A stretch of 64,000 bases of DNA, from IMG/VR virus record IMGVR_UViG_3300033997_000092, positions 186,001-250,000 of that record; one strand, 5' to 3'. Positions 52,127 to 59,492 of this stretch are shown one piece after another. Origin of the DNA: a virus. Under the pieces are notes generated by a model. It was not told the origin of the DNA. It did no database searches and was given only the letters and a program-made list of their open reading frames with translations. The translations under genes were made by a program, and so were the position numbers. The stretch's first letter is position 1. Each line of letters opens with the position of its first letter.

Positions 52127-52759
52127 ATGATGTCTCCAAACATAGATGAAGAATATTACTCGTTGAACGATGATGTTAAACAGCGCGTTATCAAACGTCT
52201 GCAGGTCGTTGCAGGTAAAACATTGGACGTTGTTATTTCTGAAGACAATGTTGAAATTCTGGCTTCACTGATATTCCAGCAGACGCATCCTATCCGCATG
52301 TTAGGTGCTTTGTCCGCTTTAGGCTGTGGTGATTTACAATCACTGGCTGTGTCAGGTTTCTTTGATTTACGTGACGCTACTCTGGAAAAGTTACGCGCGA
52401 ATTTAGGTAAACGTGTTTCGTTCTCTCCTATCGAAGAAATACGTGGTGTGCCACGCTCATACATTACTTTCCATGACGTGGAACATACTGTAACGCTGAC
52501 GCGGTTCGCATTTGGTAACTGTCCGTGGTGGGATCCTGACACAATTGTCATGGCGCACGACGGTCTTTTGTTGTGGGTATCGTCAGAAGACTTAGCTGCC
52601 GATAAAGAAAACCACAAAGGCATCGACTATACAATCGTCGGTGACGTTCACCACATCCGTGGAACAAAAATGCTGTACGATCAGCAGAACAAACTAACTG
52701 TGAATCCAGTCACGCTGAATGCGTATGGTGTATTCAATGTTCGTGGAGATACCGAATGA
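52127..52759 (+). CDS. Unknown protein, 210 aa
   Basis: No family recognised. Helical N-terminal half (DDVKQRVIKRLQVVAGKTLDV ... HPIRMLGALSALGCGDLQSLA) and beta-rich C-terminal half (HTVTLTRFAFGNCPWWDPDTIVMAHDGLLLWV). Two start ATGs lie side by side at 52127 and 52130 behind AAGGA. Its stop overlaps the next gene's start (ATGA). No membrane segment. Confidence 0.7.
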   Translation: MMSPNIDEEYYSLNDDVKQRVIKRLQVVAGKTLDVVISEDNVEILASLIFQQTHPIRMLGALSALGCGDLQSLAVSGFFDLRDATLEKLRANLGKRVSFSPIEEIRGVPRSYITFHDVEHTVTLTRFAFGNCPWWDPDTIVMAHDGLLLWVSSEDLAADKENHKGIDYTIVGDVHHIRGTKMLYDQQNKLTVNPVTLNAYGVFNVRGDTE

Positions 52760-53220
52760 ATATTATGGAACATGCCCTGCTTGCAACAGTAGTCCTTTAC
52801 ATTGTGTTGGCTCTGGCACTGTTTGGTTTCGTTACACTGTACTTCCTTTTCTACTACAGAAAAGCACTGTATCACATTCTCGCCAGTTACCAGTATTTCA
52901 GTAGTCCTGAGCATTCGCGTGGTTACACAGGTAACACTGAATTCAAAATGTCTTACAGGACACTGTACGCTCTGTATAAAGCCTTTTCCCAGTTAGCTGA
53001 TGAAGGCTTGCCGTGGACAATGTGTCCTAAGTGCAGCACTAAAACGCATGAAATGAAAGAACCGTTTAACATGCGTGAACATCCGAGTAAGCAATCTAGC
53101 CTGTACATCAAAACATGCGGGTCATGTAAACACGAATCTACTTGGACATTTGGACCAGGTATTTGGATTCATGTACCAGATGTGTGGCATGACAAAGAGG
53201 AAAGCAAAAATGAAAACTAA
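52756..53220 (+). CDS. Membrane protein with zinc-ribbon-like cysteine pairs, 154 aa
   Basis: One N-terminal membrane helix (about residues 8-32, LLATVVLYIVLALALFGFVTLYFLF) is followed by a soluble part containing C90-PK-C93 and C121-GS-C124, the spacing of a zinc ribbon. With this topology the ribbon would probably be cytoplasmic. No family was recognised. The start overlaps the upstream stop by ATGA, and the stop overlaps the next gene. Could be an envelope-tethered regulator or inhibitor; this is inference. Confidence 0.72.
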   Translation: MNIMEHALLATVVLYIVLALALFGFVTLYFLFYYRKALYHILASYQYFSSPEHSRGYTGNTEFKMSYRTLYALYKAFSQLADEGLPWTMCPKCSTKTHEMKEPFNMREHPSKQSSLYIKTCGSCKHESTWTFGPGIWIHVPDVWHDKEESKNEN

Positions 53221-53551
53221 AATCCTGATAGTCGATCCCTTCCGTGACTACGAATTCCCATTTGTTAACACGGACACACTATTGTTGATTCAAAACAAGC
53301 GCCCTGTTAAGCTAATGTCCAGCGGCTTCTTTGGAACTGTGATTATCAACGACATGGCTCTACGCGAACTATGTCCTCAGATGGTTCAGTTTTTAATTGA
53401 TTGTTGTACGCATACAATCAACAATTGTGCCTATGCTGGCGATGTTGACTTCCAGATTTTCTTAGCTGGTAAGCTGGAGTACCAATCTAAGTTCTCGCTG
53501 CTGGAAGAAAAGCTACGTGAGTTGATTAAACCAGAGAACCATCAGGAGTAG
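53210..53551 (+). CDS. Unknown small protein, 113 aa
   Basis: ATG 53210 follows GAGGAAAG and overlaps the upstream stop by 11 bases; a longer frame starting inside that gene has no ribosome site. The fold looks alpha/beta: strand ILIVDPF, strand DTLLLIQNK, strand GTVIINDMAL, then helices with three cysteines (LCPQ, IDCCTHTINNC) and an E/K/L-rich helix at the end. No known family. Confidence 0.68.
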   Translation: MKTKILIVDPFRDYEFPFVNTDTLLLIQNKRPVKLMSSGFFGTVIINDMALRELCPQMVQFLIDCCTHTINNCAYAGDVDFQIFLAGKLEYQSKFSLLEEKLRELIKPENHQE

Positions 53552-53553
53552 CT

Positions 53554-54339
53554 ATGCACACTATACAACCTACAACAACATTATTAGATATAGCTGTTCC
53601 AGTTTATTCATTACGTGGACTACAGCAAGTTGACTTTGGTATGGTAGGAGCCTATTTGGATTCTATCACTCGTGGTGATATAACGGCAGCACTGGTAATC
53701 TTTGCCTCAAAATACCCAACTGATACAAATCCAGAAGAACCAATCTACGTTCCTTTAGTATCAGTTTATGATGTGGCAACAGACACGTTGAACTATACAC
53801 GTTTGCCTGAGTCCGTTGACTCTATGCCAATACCTGCGGCAACTCCTGACTCAAGTAACACGCACATAAAGGTTCCTGGGATTCCTGGCGTGTTTCGTAA
53901 AGATGTTCTTACTACCAAACGCTTTAACCATCGCCACAATATGTTCAGGCGTTCTACAAAAGGTATTTTGAACTTCCAAAACAAACACTTTACCTCTATG
54001 TACAGTCGGACCGATTTAGAAAATCTCCGCAGTATGGACGCATTGCCTAGCTGGGCTACGCATGTTTATACACCTGGCTCACAGGATGCACGTATTGGGT
54101 CTCCTTATGACCGCATCTATCGCTTGGCGACATACAGGTTTGTCGGTGAAACTCAGGAAACTGGTGAGAATAAGCTGGTGTATTTCCAACAAGAGCCAGT
54201 ACCATCGTTCTATACGGCCAATGCACAAGCCGCTGAAATACTGAAAACACGGTCTGCTAAAGTAATGACTATTGTTCCGCAGGACAGCAAGATAATCTGG
54301 ACGTTGGACTCTTTCTTTAATCCATTGAGTTGCCTATGA
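53554..54339 (+). CDS. Unknown protein, 261 aa
   Basis: No family recognised. Beta-rich with many P, T and Y residues. A basic, aromatic middle (TTKRFNHRHNMFRRSTKGILNFQNKHFTSMYSR) may contact nucleic acid or form a surface. AGGAG precedes ATG 53554. The end overlaps the next gene's start (ATGA). No signal or membrane segment. Confidence 0.68.
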   Translation: MHTIQPTTTLLDIAVPVYSLRGLQQVDFGMVGAYLDSITRGDITAALVIFASKYPTDTNPEEPIYVPLVSVYDVATDTLNYTRLPESVDSMPIPAATPDSSNTHIKVPGIPGVFRKDVLTTKRFNHRHNMFRRSTKGILNFQNKHFTSMYSRTDLENLRSMDALPSWATHVYTPGSQDARIGSPYDRIYRLATYRFVGETQETGENKLVYFQQEPVPSFYTANAQAAEILKTRSAKVMTIVPQDSKIIWTLDSFFNPLSCL

Positions 54340-54761
54340 AACGACTGGTAAAGATGCTACTACACTGTCCTGATGTTCTCCCTATGACATTGCTTGGTCC
54401 TACTTCATGTCTGTCAGAAATACATGCGCTGTGCGGAAAGACACATAACGAACACGGACTACATCAGGTACCTGATATTTTCAGCGCAGCGAACTTCAAT
54501 GTTGAACTTTACCGCAACTCGTTTGGTATAAAGTGGGACGCAGAAGGTAAACCTTTCAACGAAGTTAAGTGTGTTATCGAAATAGGCGATGCCAACGTAG
54601 CCGATCCTAGTGATTACAGCTACGTGCATATTAATGAAAGGACCACTGTAGAAAACAAGCACCTACTCAGGTATGTCAATCATGGATCAAACACATCCAG
54701 AATTCCTGGAATTGGTTTCTTCAGCCCTTACTATTGTTATTTAGGTACTTCAATAGGATGA
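54336..54761 (+). CDS. Unknown small protein, 141 aa
   Basis: Start placed at ATG 54336, overlapping the upstream stop by ATGA; a TTG two codons earlier is less likely. The first ~20 residues are basic and hydrophobic (MKRLVKMLLHCPDVLPMTLL) and could be a weak signal or membrane-associated segment, but the proline and cysteine content makes this unsure. The rest is beta-prone with scattered cysteines. No family recognised. Overlaps the next gene by ATGA. Confidence 0.65.
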   Translation: MKRLVKMLLHCPDVLPMTLLGPTSCLSEIHALCGKTHNEHGLHQVPDIFSAANFNVELYRNSFGIKWDAEGKPFNEVKCVIEIGDANVADPSDYSYVHINERTTVENKHLLRYVNHGSNTSRIPGIGFFSPYYCYLGTSIG

Positions 54762-55021
54762 ATTTGTCAAAACTAACCAAAGCAATCCGCTTTGAAACCC
54801 AGGCGGATAAGTTACTGAAAACTTGGGACAGACGTTATGAAGAAGGCTGCACTTACGCATATCAGCGGGTATGTGAGGCTGGACCTGACATGACCCAAGT
54901 AAATCAAGTCATACAAGAGTTGGAGCTGAATATTGCTCTGTCTGACTTAGGTGGCCAGAAGACAAGTGCTTTCGATGAAGGCGTGTTGGCTTATATTCGT
55001 AGTTATCGTTTAGCGAGGTAA
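54758..55021 (+). CDS. Unknown small helical protein, 87 aa
   Basis: ATG 54758 overlaps the upstream stop (ATGA). Mostly helical and charged (LTKAIRFETQADKLLKTWDRRYEEGC, IQELELNIALSDLGG), no membrane segment. An earlier in-frame ATG at 54734 is less plausible because the frame would start inside the neighbour without a ribosome site. Function unknown. Confidence 0.65.
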   Translation: MNLSKLTKAIRFETQADKLLKTWDRRYEEGCTYAYQRVCEAGPDMTQVNQVIQELELNIALSDLGGQKTSAFDEGVLAYIRSYRLAR

Positions 55022-55023
55022 GT

Positions 55024-55146
55024 ATGTCAGGTAAAGATGATTTAGATTTAGATAGCTTCGACGAACTGGAAGTTCCAGACGTTGATATTGAAAACAATCA
55101 GCCTGCGGAAGACGAAGGTTGTGAAGGCGGCGCTTGTAAAATCTAA
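55024..55146 (+). CDS. Very acidic 40-residue protein
   Basis: Begins two bases after the upstream stop with GAGG nearby and ends ten bases before the next start. The first three quarters are D/E-rich (KDDLDLDSFDELEVPDVDIE). The end, EGCEGGACKI, carries two cysteines in a C-x4-C arrangement. The strict fit between neighbours and the ribosome sites on both sides support a real gene. A highly acidic mini-protein could mimic DNA or bind a basic host protein; this is speculation. Confidence 0.6.
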   Translation: MSGKDDLDLDSFDELEVPDVDIENNQPAEDEGCEGGACKI

Positions 55147-55155
55147 GGAGATTTC

Positions 55156-55599
55156 ATGGCAAATTTCAACAAACAGGCAGCAACTGTTGTCAGTGGCTTC
55201 CCTGGAATCGGCAAATCACACTTCTTTAATCGCCAACAAGAATTAGGTCTGAAGGTGATGGACAGCGACAGTTCAAAATTCCCAAAAGACAACTTTCCAC
55301 AGAACTACATGCAACACATTGGTGAGGCTATGTATCAGTGCGACTACTTGTTGGTAAGTTCACATGATGCGGTACGCCGTGCTTTGGTAGATGCGGGTAT
55401 AGTTTATACATTGGTCTATCCGCATATTTCACTGAAAGATGAATATATGCGTCGGTATAAGGAGCGCGGTTCTCCTCAGCCGTTCTTAGATCTAATGGAA
55501 AAGAACTGGGACAGTTTTGTTACTGGTTGTATTAACCAAACAGGCTGCAAGCATGTTGTGCTTCAAGCTGGCCAATATATGTCTGACGTAATAGGGTAG
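55156..55599 (+). CDS. P-loop NTPase, small nucleotide kinase-like, 147 aa
   Basis: Walker A motif G14-FPGIGKS21 after the strand TVVSGF, then DSDSS at residues 36-40, which may bind the substrate or metal as in nucleoside/nucleotide kinases. A strand YLLVSSH follows (the Walker B position), and basic residues in RRYKERG suit a lid. Size and layout fit small phage kinases acting on nucleotides or polynucleotide ends, but the substrate cannot be told. AAGGAG precedes ATG 55156. Confidence 0.75.
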   Translation: MANFNKQAATVVSGFPGIGKSHFFNRQQELGLKVMDSDSSKFPKDNFPQNYMQHIGEAMYQCDYLLVSSHDAVRRALVDAGIVYTLVYPHISLKDEYMRRYKERGSPQPFLDLMEKNWDSFVTGCINQTGCKHVVLQAGQYMSDVIG

Positions 55600-55603
55600 G
55601 CTT

Positions 55604-56320
55604 ATGCTCAGTGAACTGTTAAAATACCTACAGCAAAACACATCGTTGGCCATGCTGCCTGCGTGGTCTGAAGATCTTATGTATATGTCTAGTGAAGATT
55701 CTGATCACTTGCAGCGTACAGCAACCAGTGCTATGATGGAAACGTATAAGCTTTTGACTAATGCACTTCCACGTGTGTTCAGCAAAAGTATTGCATTATC
55801 TCAGGCACCAAACGAAAACACCCGTGTCACGTTTGACGTACTGAACGGTTGTGTTGAAGACTACACGGACATGATAAAGACTACATTTATCGCTCGTGGT
55901 CAACCGATAGTTGATTACATGGTTGCATCTATCCGCAATCAGGTTACAGATTTTGAAATGACTGTCAACTGTTTTATTTTAACTTATACAACTGTTGGTC
56001 CATTACTTAATCTAATCCGTACAGGACAATCTATTGAACTTGCCTTGTCTGTTTTAGAGTGTTTACCTTCGCACGATAATGAAAATGGACCAATATACTG
56101 TCCTGTACTGCCTCCAGGGCCAATAGAACTCTATGACTTAGTTGCTACAAGGCGTGGTTTTACTGTAGGCCAACGGGTTACAGAAATTGTTTCAAGGTAC
56201 GATTGCTTGGTAGCGCAATCAGGCAACAAAGAAATGTCACTTTACTGGGAAGCTTTGAAAAACTTACCAGGCAACAAAAAAGTTCTGGGGTCATTAGGCT
56301 ATGAAAACAACTGCAGGTGA
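55604..56320 (+). CDS. Unknown protein, 238 aa
   Basis: No family recognised. Almost entirely helical with a long hydrophobic-polar central stretch (DFEMTVNCFILTYTTVGPLLNLI) that is borderline for a membrane segment. A proline loop (CPVLPPGPIELYDL) separates it from a C-terminal helical part. The end overlaps the protease gene by 20 bases. Encoded between a kinase-like protein and a probable cysteine protease. Confidence 0.68.
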   Translation: MLSELLKYLQQNTSLAMLPAWSEDLMYMSSEDSDHLQRTATSAMMETYKLLTNALPRVFSKSIALSQAPNENTRVTFDVLNGCVEDYTDMIKTTFIARGQPIVDYMVASIRNQVTDFEMTVNCFILTYTTVGPLLNLIRTGQSIELALSVLECLPSHDNENGPIYCPVLPPGPIELYDLVATRRGFTVGQRVTEIVSRYDCLVAQSGNKEMSLYWEALKNLPGNKKVLGSLGYENNCR

Positions 56321-56999
56321 GTTGCGTAAACGCGGCTTCAATATTCCAGACAATATACCTGACTGCGCTACTACAGAACTCAACGGATACGGAGTTGGTA
56401 CTGTGTCAGCAGGCCATGACAATTCCCTTCAGGTAGACTTGCTTGCCAACTTGGGTCCTTTCGAGTGGGTATCGGCTACTGTTGTTGCTAAAGGTCCAGA
56501 CAAGATAACGCTTGACAAAACTCTATGGCCAGCTCCTCTGACTTTAGATCATGTCCAGCAGCGCACTCCAACAGAATGCCTGTCTGCCTGTATCGCTATG
56601 ATAACGCGCATACCTATTGACCGCGTAGTTGCGGACTTCCATGAGCGTTATAGGCGAGACTGGACTGTAAATGTATCTACATACTTCAACGAAATTGGTT
56701 TGAAGCATACGGTGCGTTCTGCTGTCGACCGTGTCATTGAAGAAGGCTTTGTGTATACAGCCCGTGTGTCTTCGCTGAATAATATCGGCGGCGGCCATGC
56801 TGTTGTAATACATAATTGCCCGGATGCTGGTTTCACTGTTTACGACCCAAACAAAGGTCGTCCTGATACCCGCTATTATGAGTTTGTTAAAACAGACGAT
56901 CCACTGTCTGAAACATTAACGTCCTACATTACTACAACCCAAATAGCTGAGCAGGATTTGCGTGTGTTCTGGGCAGCACAACAGGAGAAAATAGAATGA
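56301..56999 (+). CDS. Papain-fold (C39-like) cysteine protease candidate, 232 aa
   Basis: The C-terminal domain (about residues 80-200) shows the catalytic order of C39-like peptidases: Q87 ahead of C93 (QQRTPTECLSACIAM), H166 in NIGGGHAVVIHN and D182 in VYDPNKG. The ~75-residue N-terminal part is a separate unknown domain. It has no signal peptide or transporter part, so it is not a bacteriocin exporter; it may process phage or host proteins, or be a ubiquitin-like-protein or defence-targeting hydrolase. Its stop overlaps the start of the Acb2/Tad1-like gene (ATGA), so they are likely made together. Confidence 0.68.
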   Translation: MKTTAGELRKRGFNIPDNIPDCATTELNGYGVGTVSAGHDNSLQVDLLANLGPFEWVSATVVAKGPDKITLDKTLWPAPLTLDHVQQRTPTECLSACIAMITRIPIDRVVADFHERYRRDWTVNVSTYFNEIGLKHTVRSAVDRVIEEGFVYTARVSSLNNIGGGHAVVIHNCPDAGFTVYDPNKGRPDTRYYEFVKTDDPLSETLTSYITTTQIAEQDLRVFWAAQQEKIE

Positions 57000-58051
57000 G
57001 TCATTCTGGTCGTATCGAAAATGCGTTGACTAAGCTTAATGCGCTTGGTTGGACGTGTGAAGTCCACAACTTCAAAATTCCACAGTTCAGTATGCACGTT
57101 GACTATGATAACAAGCGTCTGGCAATCAACTGTCCGAAAGCATATCATACAGCGCAGATGCTGGACCACGTACACGATATTACTACTGTTGAAACTGAAT
57201 CTTTAAGTGGTCAGAAGTGTGTTGTTCGTGGCGCTTATGTTTATAGCTTTGTTGGTCTGGAAGTCTTTGAATACACTTCTCCAAACTCAGGCGACCATAA
57301 AGCATTTGCTAATCTGGTTCTTACTGGAATGCCACGCAGCATGTACACAGGTGAGTTTTTTCCTGAATCAGAAGACCGTGCTGTAATGCACATTGAAGTC
57401 GAAGGCGATGTCAATATCCAGACTCTGGACGCTGTCGTAGCTGCCGTACAGAACGCAACAGGTTATGTTCGTGAGAAGCCAACTATTCCAGGTCGCTACA
57501 ATGTTCGCCACATTGCTAAAGAAGGTCAACCTGAGTTTATCGGTGAAGAAGTTAACGTCTGGTTAGTTGAAGGCGTCCCTTACGTTGACTTAGACCCAGA
57601 CGGTAGCTGTCCAGTGTCCAGCGTACACGACGGTTTAGAATGGCAATTGATTGAAAAAGCAGACAGCCCTGTTGCTGAAGACGTTCAGGTATCTGTTTGT
57701 GTTCGCCGTTCAGACAGCACAATCGTTACAGCCGACGATGCTCCTGGTAATGGTGGTGCACACCACGAATACAGTATCTCGACAGTACACGATCCTGAAC
57801 TCAACTCCTCGTTTAAGATTGCAGTTTTGCGATTCCAGAATGGCGGAGTAGCAGAAGTCGGTGTTAACGGTATTCAGATTGAAGACCTGTTAGCTATGAG
57901 CGCACATCGTCTGGAGTGTTTCCAAGCAGGTCCGTTTGCCTGTATTCAAAATCAATCAGCGCTGGAAAGCATTAAACATGCACTTGCTACATTAGACGCA
58001 CGTACTGCTGACCGCAAGGCTCGTAATGTAGAAGGCAAACAAGTAGTCTAA
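56996..58051 (+). CDS. Multidomain protein ending in an Acb2/Tad1-type domain (candidate anti-defence sponge), 351 aa
   Basis: Residues about 256-347 match the Acb2/Tad1 pattern: HHEYSIS, then RFQNGGVAEVGVNGIQIEDLL (279-299), HRLECFQAGPFAC (304-316), N319, ALESIKHALATL, RTADR (336-340) and VEG (345-347). In phages this hairpin domain forms oligomers that soak up signalling cyclic nucleotides of CBASS or the ADP-ribose signals of Thoeris. The N-terminal ~100 residues are an unknown alpha/beta domain, and about 158-222 a small beta domain (GRYNVRHI ... GLEWQLI). Free-standing sponges are only ~100-130 residues, so the extra domains are unusual. A terminator follows. Confidence 0.72.
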   Translation: MSHSGRIENALTKLNALGWTCEVHNFKIPQFSMHVDYDNKRLAINCPKAYHTAQMLDHVHDITTVETESLSGQKCVVRGAYVYSFVGLEVFEYTSPNSGDHKAFANLVLTGMPRSMYTGEFFPESEDRAVMHIEVEGDVNIQTLDAVVAAVQNATGYVREKPTIPGRYNVRHIAKEGQPEFIGEEVNVWLVEGVPYVDLDPDGSCPVSSVHDGLEWQLIEKADSPVAEDVQVSVCVRRSDSTIVTADDAPGNGGAHHEYSISTVHDPELNSSFKIAVLRFQNGGVAEVGVNGIQIEDLLAMSAHRLECFQAGPFACIQNQSALESIKHALATLDARTADRKARNVEGKQVV

Positions 58052-58055
58052 CCGT

Positions 58056-58087
58056 AAGAGGGAGCAATTTGCTCCCTCTTTTCGTTT
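58056..58087 (+). terminator. Rho-independent terminator
   Basis: AAGAGGGAGCA and TGCTCCCTCTT make an 11-bp perfect stem with a 3-base loop, followed by TTCGTTT. It starts four bases after the Acb2/Tad1-like stop codon and ends the long operon that begins after 47815. Confidence 0.9.
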
Positions 58088-58103
58088 CTATGGTTCAGAG
58101 TCA

Positions 58104-58180
58104 TTATCTCTGTTATCCGTAGCAAAAACAGGACACTATAAAACCGACTGTTTTGAGCTATAGTTATCTCTGTTATCCGT
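58104..58180 (+). repeat. Duplicated 17-bp element upstream of a promoter
   Basis: TTATCTCTGTTATCCGT occurs at 58104-58120 and again at 58164-58180, exactly 60 bases apart, each followed by a GCA and A-rich sequence. The second copy ends 15 bases before the -35 box. Between them, ACTATA and TATAGT form an inverted repeat. The layout suggests regulator-binding sites or duplicated promoter parts. Confidence 0.7.
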
Positions 58181-58195
58181 TGCATAAATAGGCTA

Positions 58196-58225
58196 TTGAC
58201 ACCCACCCATATACTCTGCTATAAT
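58196..58225 (+). promoter_or_regulatory. Consensus sigma-70 promoter
   Basis: TTGACA (58196-58201) and TATAAT (58220-58225) are both perfect consensus boxes, separated by 18 bases. Transcription would start about 58232 and read into the gene at 58258. It is the clearest host-type promoter in the window, suited to early expression of the genes to the right. Confidence 0.88.
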
Positions 58226-58257
58226 AAGCCCATACGTTGAACAGGAGAAAGCATATT

Positions 58258-58551
58258 ATGCTGCCTATACAGATAGCTACTGCAATCGTGATAAACAACA
58301 ACGTACACCGCGCAATATCAGGCGTTAACAGAACACGTTTGGGTATTGGAGCTGGTGGCTTTGTTGAACACCGAATCGTTCTTACTCCGCTCGGTCAGAA
58401 GTGCATGGACTTAGTGAAGCAGGACAGAGAGGCAATGCGTTCGGTTATTTACCAACAGCGTGTTGCTGAATTGAAAGCGCGTGGTATTACAAGACCGGGC
58501 GATATTATGAAATATACATACGATATGTTTGGAGGAAAAGTAAGATGGTAA
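58258..58551 (+). CDS. Unknown small basic protein, first gene after the consensus promoter, 97 aa
   Basis: ATG 58258 follows AGGAGA; a TTG seven codons earlier would lie on the ribosome site and is rejected. Basic and helical C-terminal half (LVKQDREAMRSVIYQQRVAELKARG), beta-prone start (IQIATAIVINNNVHRAI). As the first gene behind a strong early-type promoter it may take part in host takeover; no family was recognised. The stop overlaps the next start (ATGGTAA). Confidence 0.68.
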   Translation: MLPIQIATAIVINNNVHRAISGVNRTRLGIGAGGFVEHRIVLTPLGQKCMDLVKQDREAMRSVIYQQRVAELKARGITRPGDIMKYTYDMFGGKVRW

Positions 58552-58991
58552 ACTCAAAAGATCTGAAAGCTGGTTCATTAATCGAAGCACAGTTCAACGA
58601 CGGTCCGAATCGTTCAGGTATCGTAACTGAACTCATACACCAGAAAGGAGCAAAAACTGAAGGTGAACTGTTCGGACTACGCGCCTTGTTTTATATGGAG
58701 GAGTTTAAAGCACACTGGAATATTTCTATTGAAACTTCTCAGGTAGTGTTTGTTGCTCCTACGCAGCCGGATTTACCTGCGTTACTTGACGAAGCCAAAC
58801 AAGCTGTAATGCGCTGGACATGCACTATCGACGGCGAAGAATCTGTGCCACTGAGCTTTGCTTCTATGACAATGCCAGAAGACGGCTTCAACCTAAGCAA
58901 AGAAGAAGCGGACAAACTAAAGTCGATGCAAGTCGGCGATAGTTTCGTTGCTGGTGATGAAGGTCAAGCACTGATTAAACGTGTAGCCTGA
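58545..58991 (+). CDS. Unknown protein, 148 aa
   Basis: Overlaps the upstream stop by seven bases, with GGAGG upstream. Starts with a small beta part (LKAGSLIEAQFNDGPNRSGIVTELI), resembling an SH3-like barrel in spacing, and continues with an acidic helical C-terminus (LSKEEADKLKSMQVGDSFVAGDEGQALI). No known family. An intergenic hairpin follows 11 bases after the stop. Confidence 0.68.
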   Translation: MVNSKDLKAGSLIEAQFNDGPNRSGIVTELIHQKGAKTEGELFGLRALFYMEEFKAHWNISIETSQVVFVAPTQPDLPALLDEAKQAVMRWTCTIDGEESVPLSFASMTMPEDGFNLSKEEADKLKSMQVGDSFVAGDEGQALIKRVA

Positions 58992-59002
58992 GTTTGATAT
59001 TA

Positions 59003-59026
59003 GTAGGCATTCCACAGAGTGCCTGC
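59003..59026 (+). repeat. Intergenic hairpin element, copy 1
   Basis: AGGCA and TGCCT pair around the 10-base loop TTCCACAGAG, preceded by ATTAGT. First of three similar hairpins (see 60069 and 61857) placed between genes in the same operon. No T-run follows, so it is not a standard terminator. Confidence 0.6.
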
Positions 59027-59057
59027 ACTATATGATTCTCAACACAAGGAAAACATT

Positions 59058-59492
59058 ATGTTCGATAACCAAAGCAAAGAAGTAAAATCAATCGCTACAC
59101 GTTTGGCAAAAATCACCAAGCCTCAAATGGCACTTGAACGTATGGCTCAGATTCTAAAAAGCAAAGGCATTAATGGTTATCCGCGTATAGGCCATTATGT
59201 ACCAGACATCGGATTTATGATTCCATCCACTGTTCCTGGTTCTGAGTACATAACTGTACCTCTTGTGCCGAAAGTACACGAACACATCAAAGGCCTTATG
59301 GAGAATCACAAAGGCTTCATTGTGTTGCGCCACAGACCCTTTTCTCTATTAGCTGGGGTTGCTTACCGTTCATCTGATGCGGTCATTGATGAACATGGTG
59401 TAGTACATACAGATAAACTTACATTCAACTGTGAGCGAGTAATGACACTCAGCTTAAACTTAGGCCCACGTTCTTCAAACGGAGATTTATAA
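59058..59492 (+). CDS. Unknown protein, 144 aa
   Basis: Start at ATG 59058 behind AAGGAAAAC; an upstream in-frame ATG at 59019 lies in the hairpin and is rejected. Basic N-terminal helices (VKSIATRLAKITKPQMALERMAQILKSKG) followed by beta-rich sequence (YITVPLVPKV, GFIVLRHRPFSLL). No family recognised. The stop overlaps the next start as TAATG. Confidence 0.68.
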   Translation: MFDNQSKEVKSIATRLAKITKPQMALERMAQILKSKGINGYPRIGHYVPDIGFMIPSTVPGSEYITVPLVPKVHEHIKGLMENHKGFIVLRHRPFSLLAGVAYRSSDAVIDEHGVVHTDKLTFNCERVMTLSLNLGPRSSNGDL

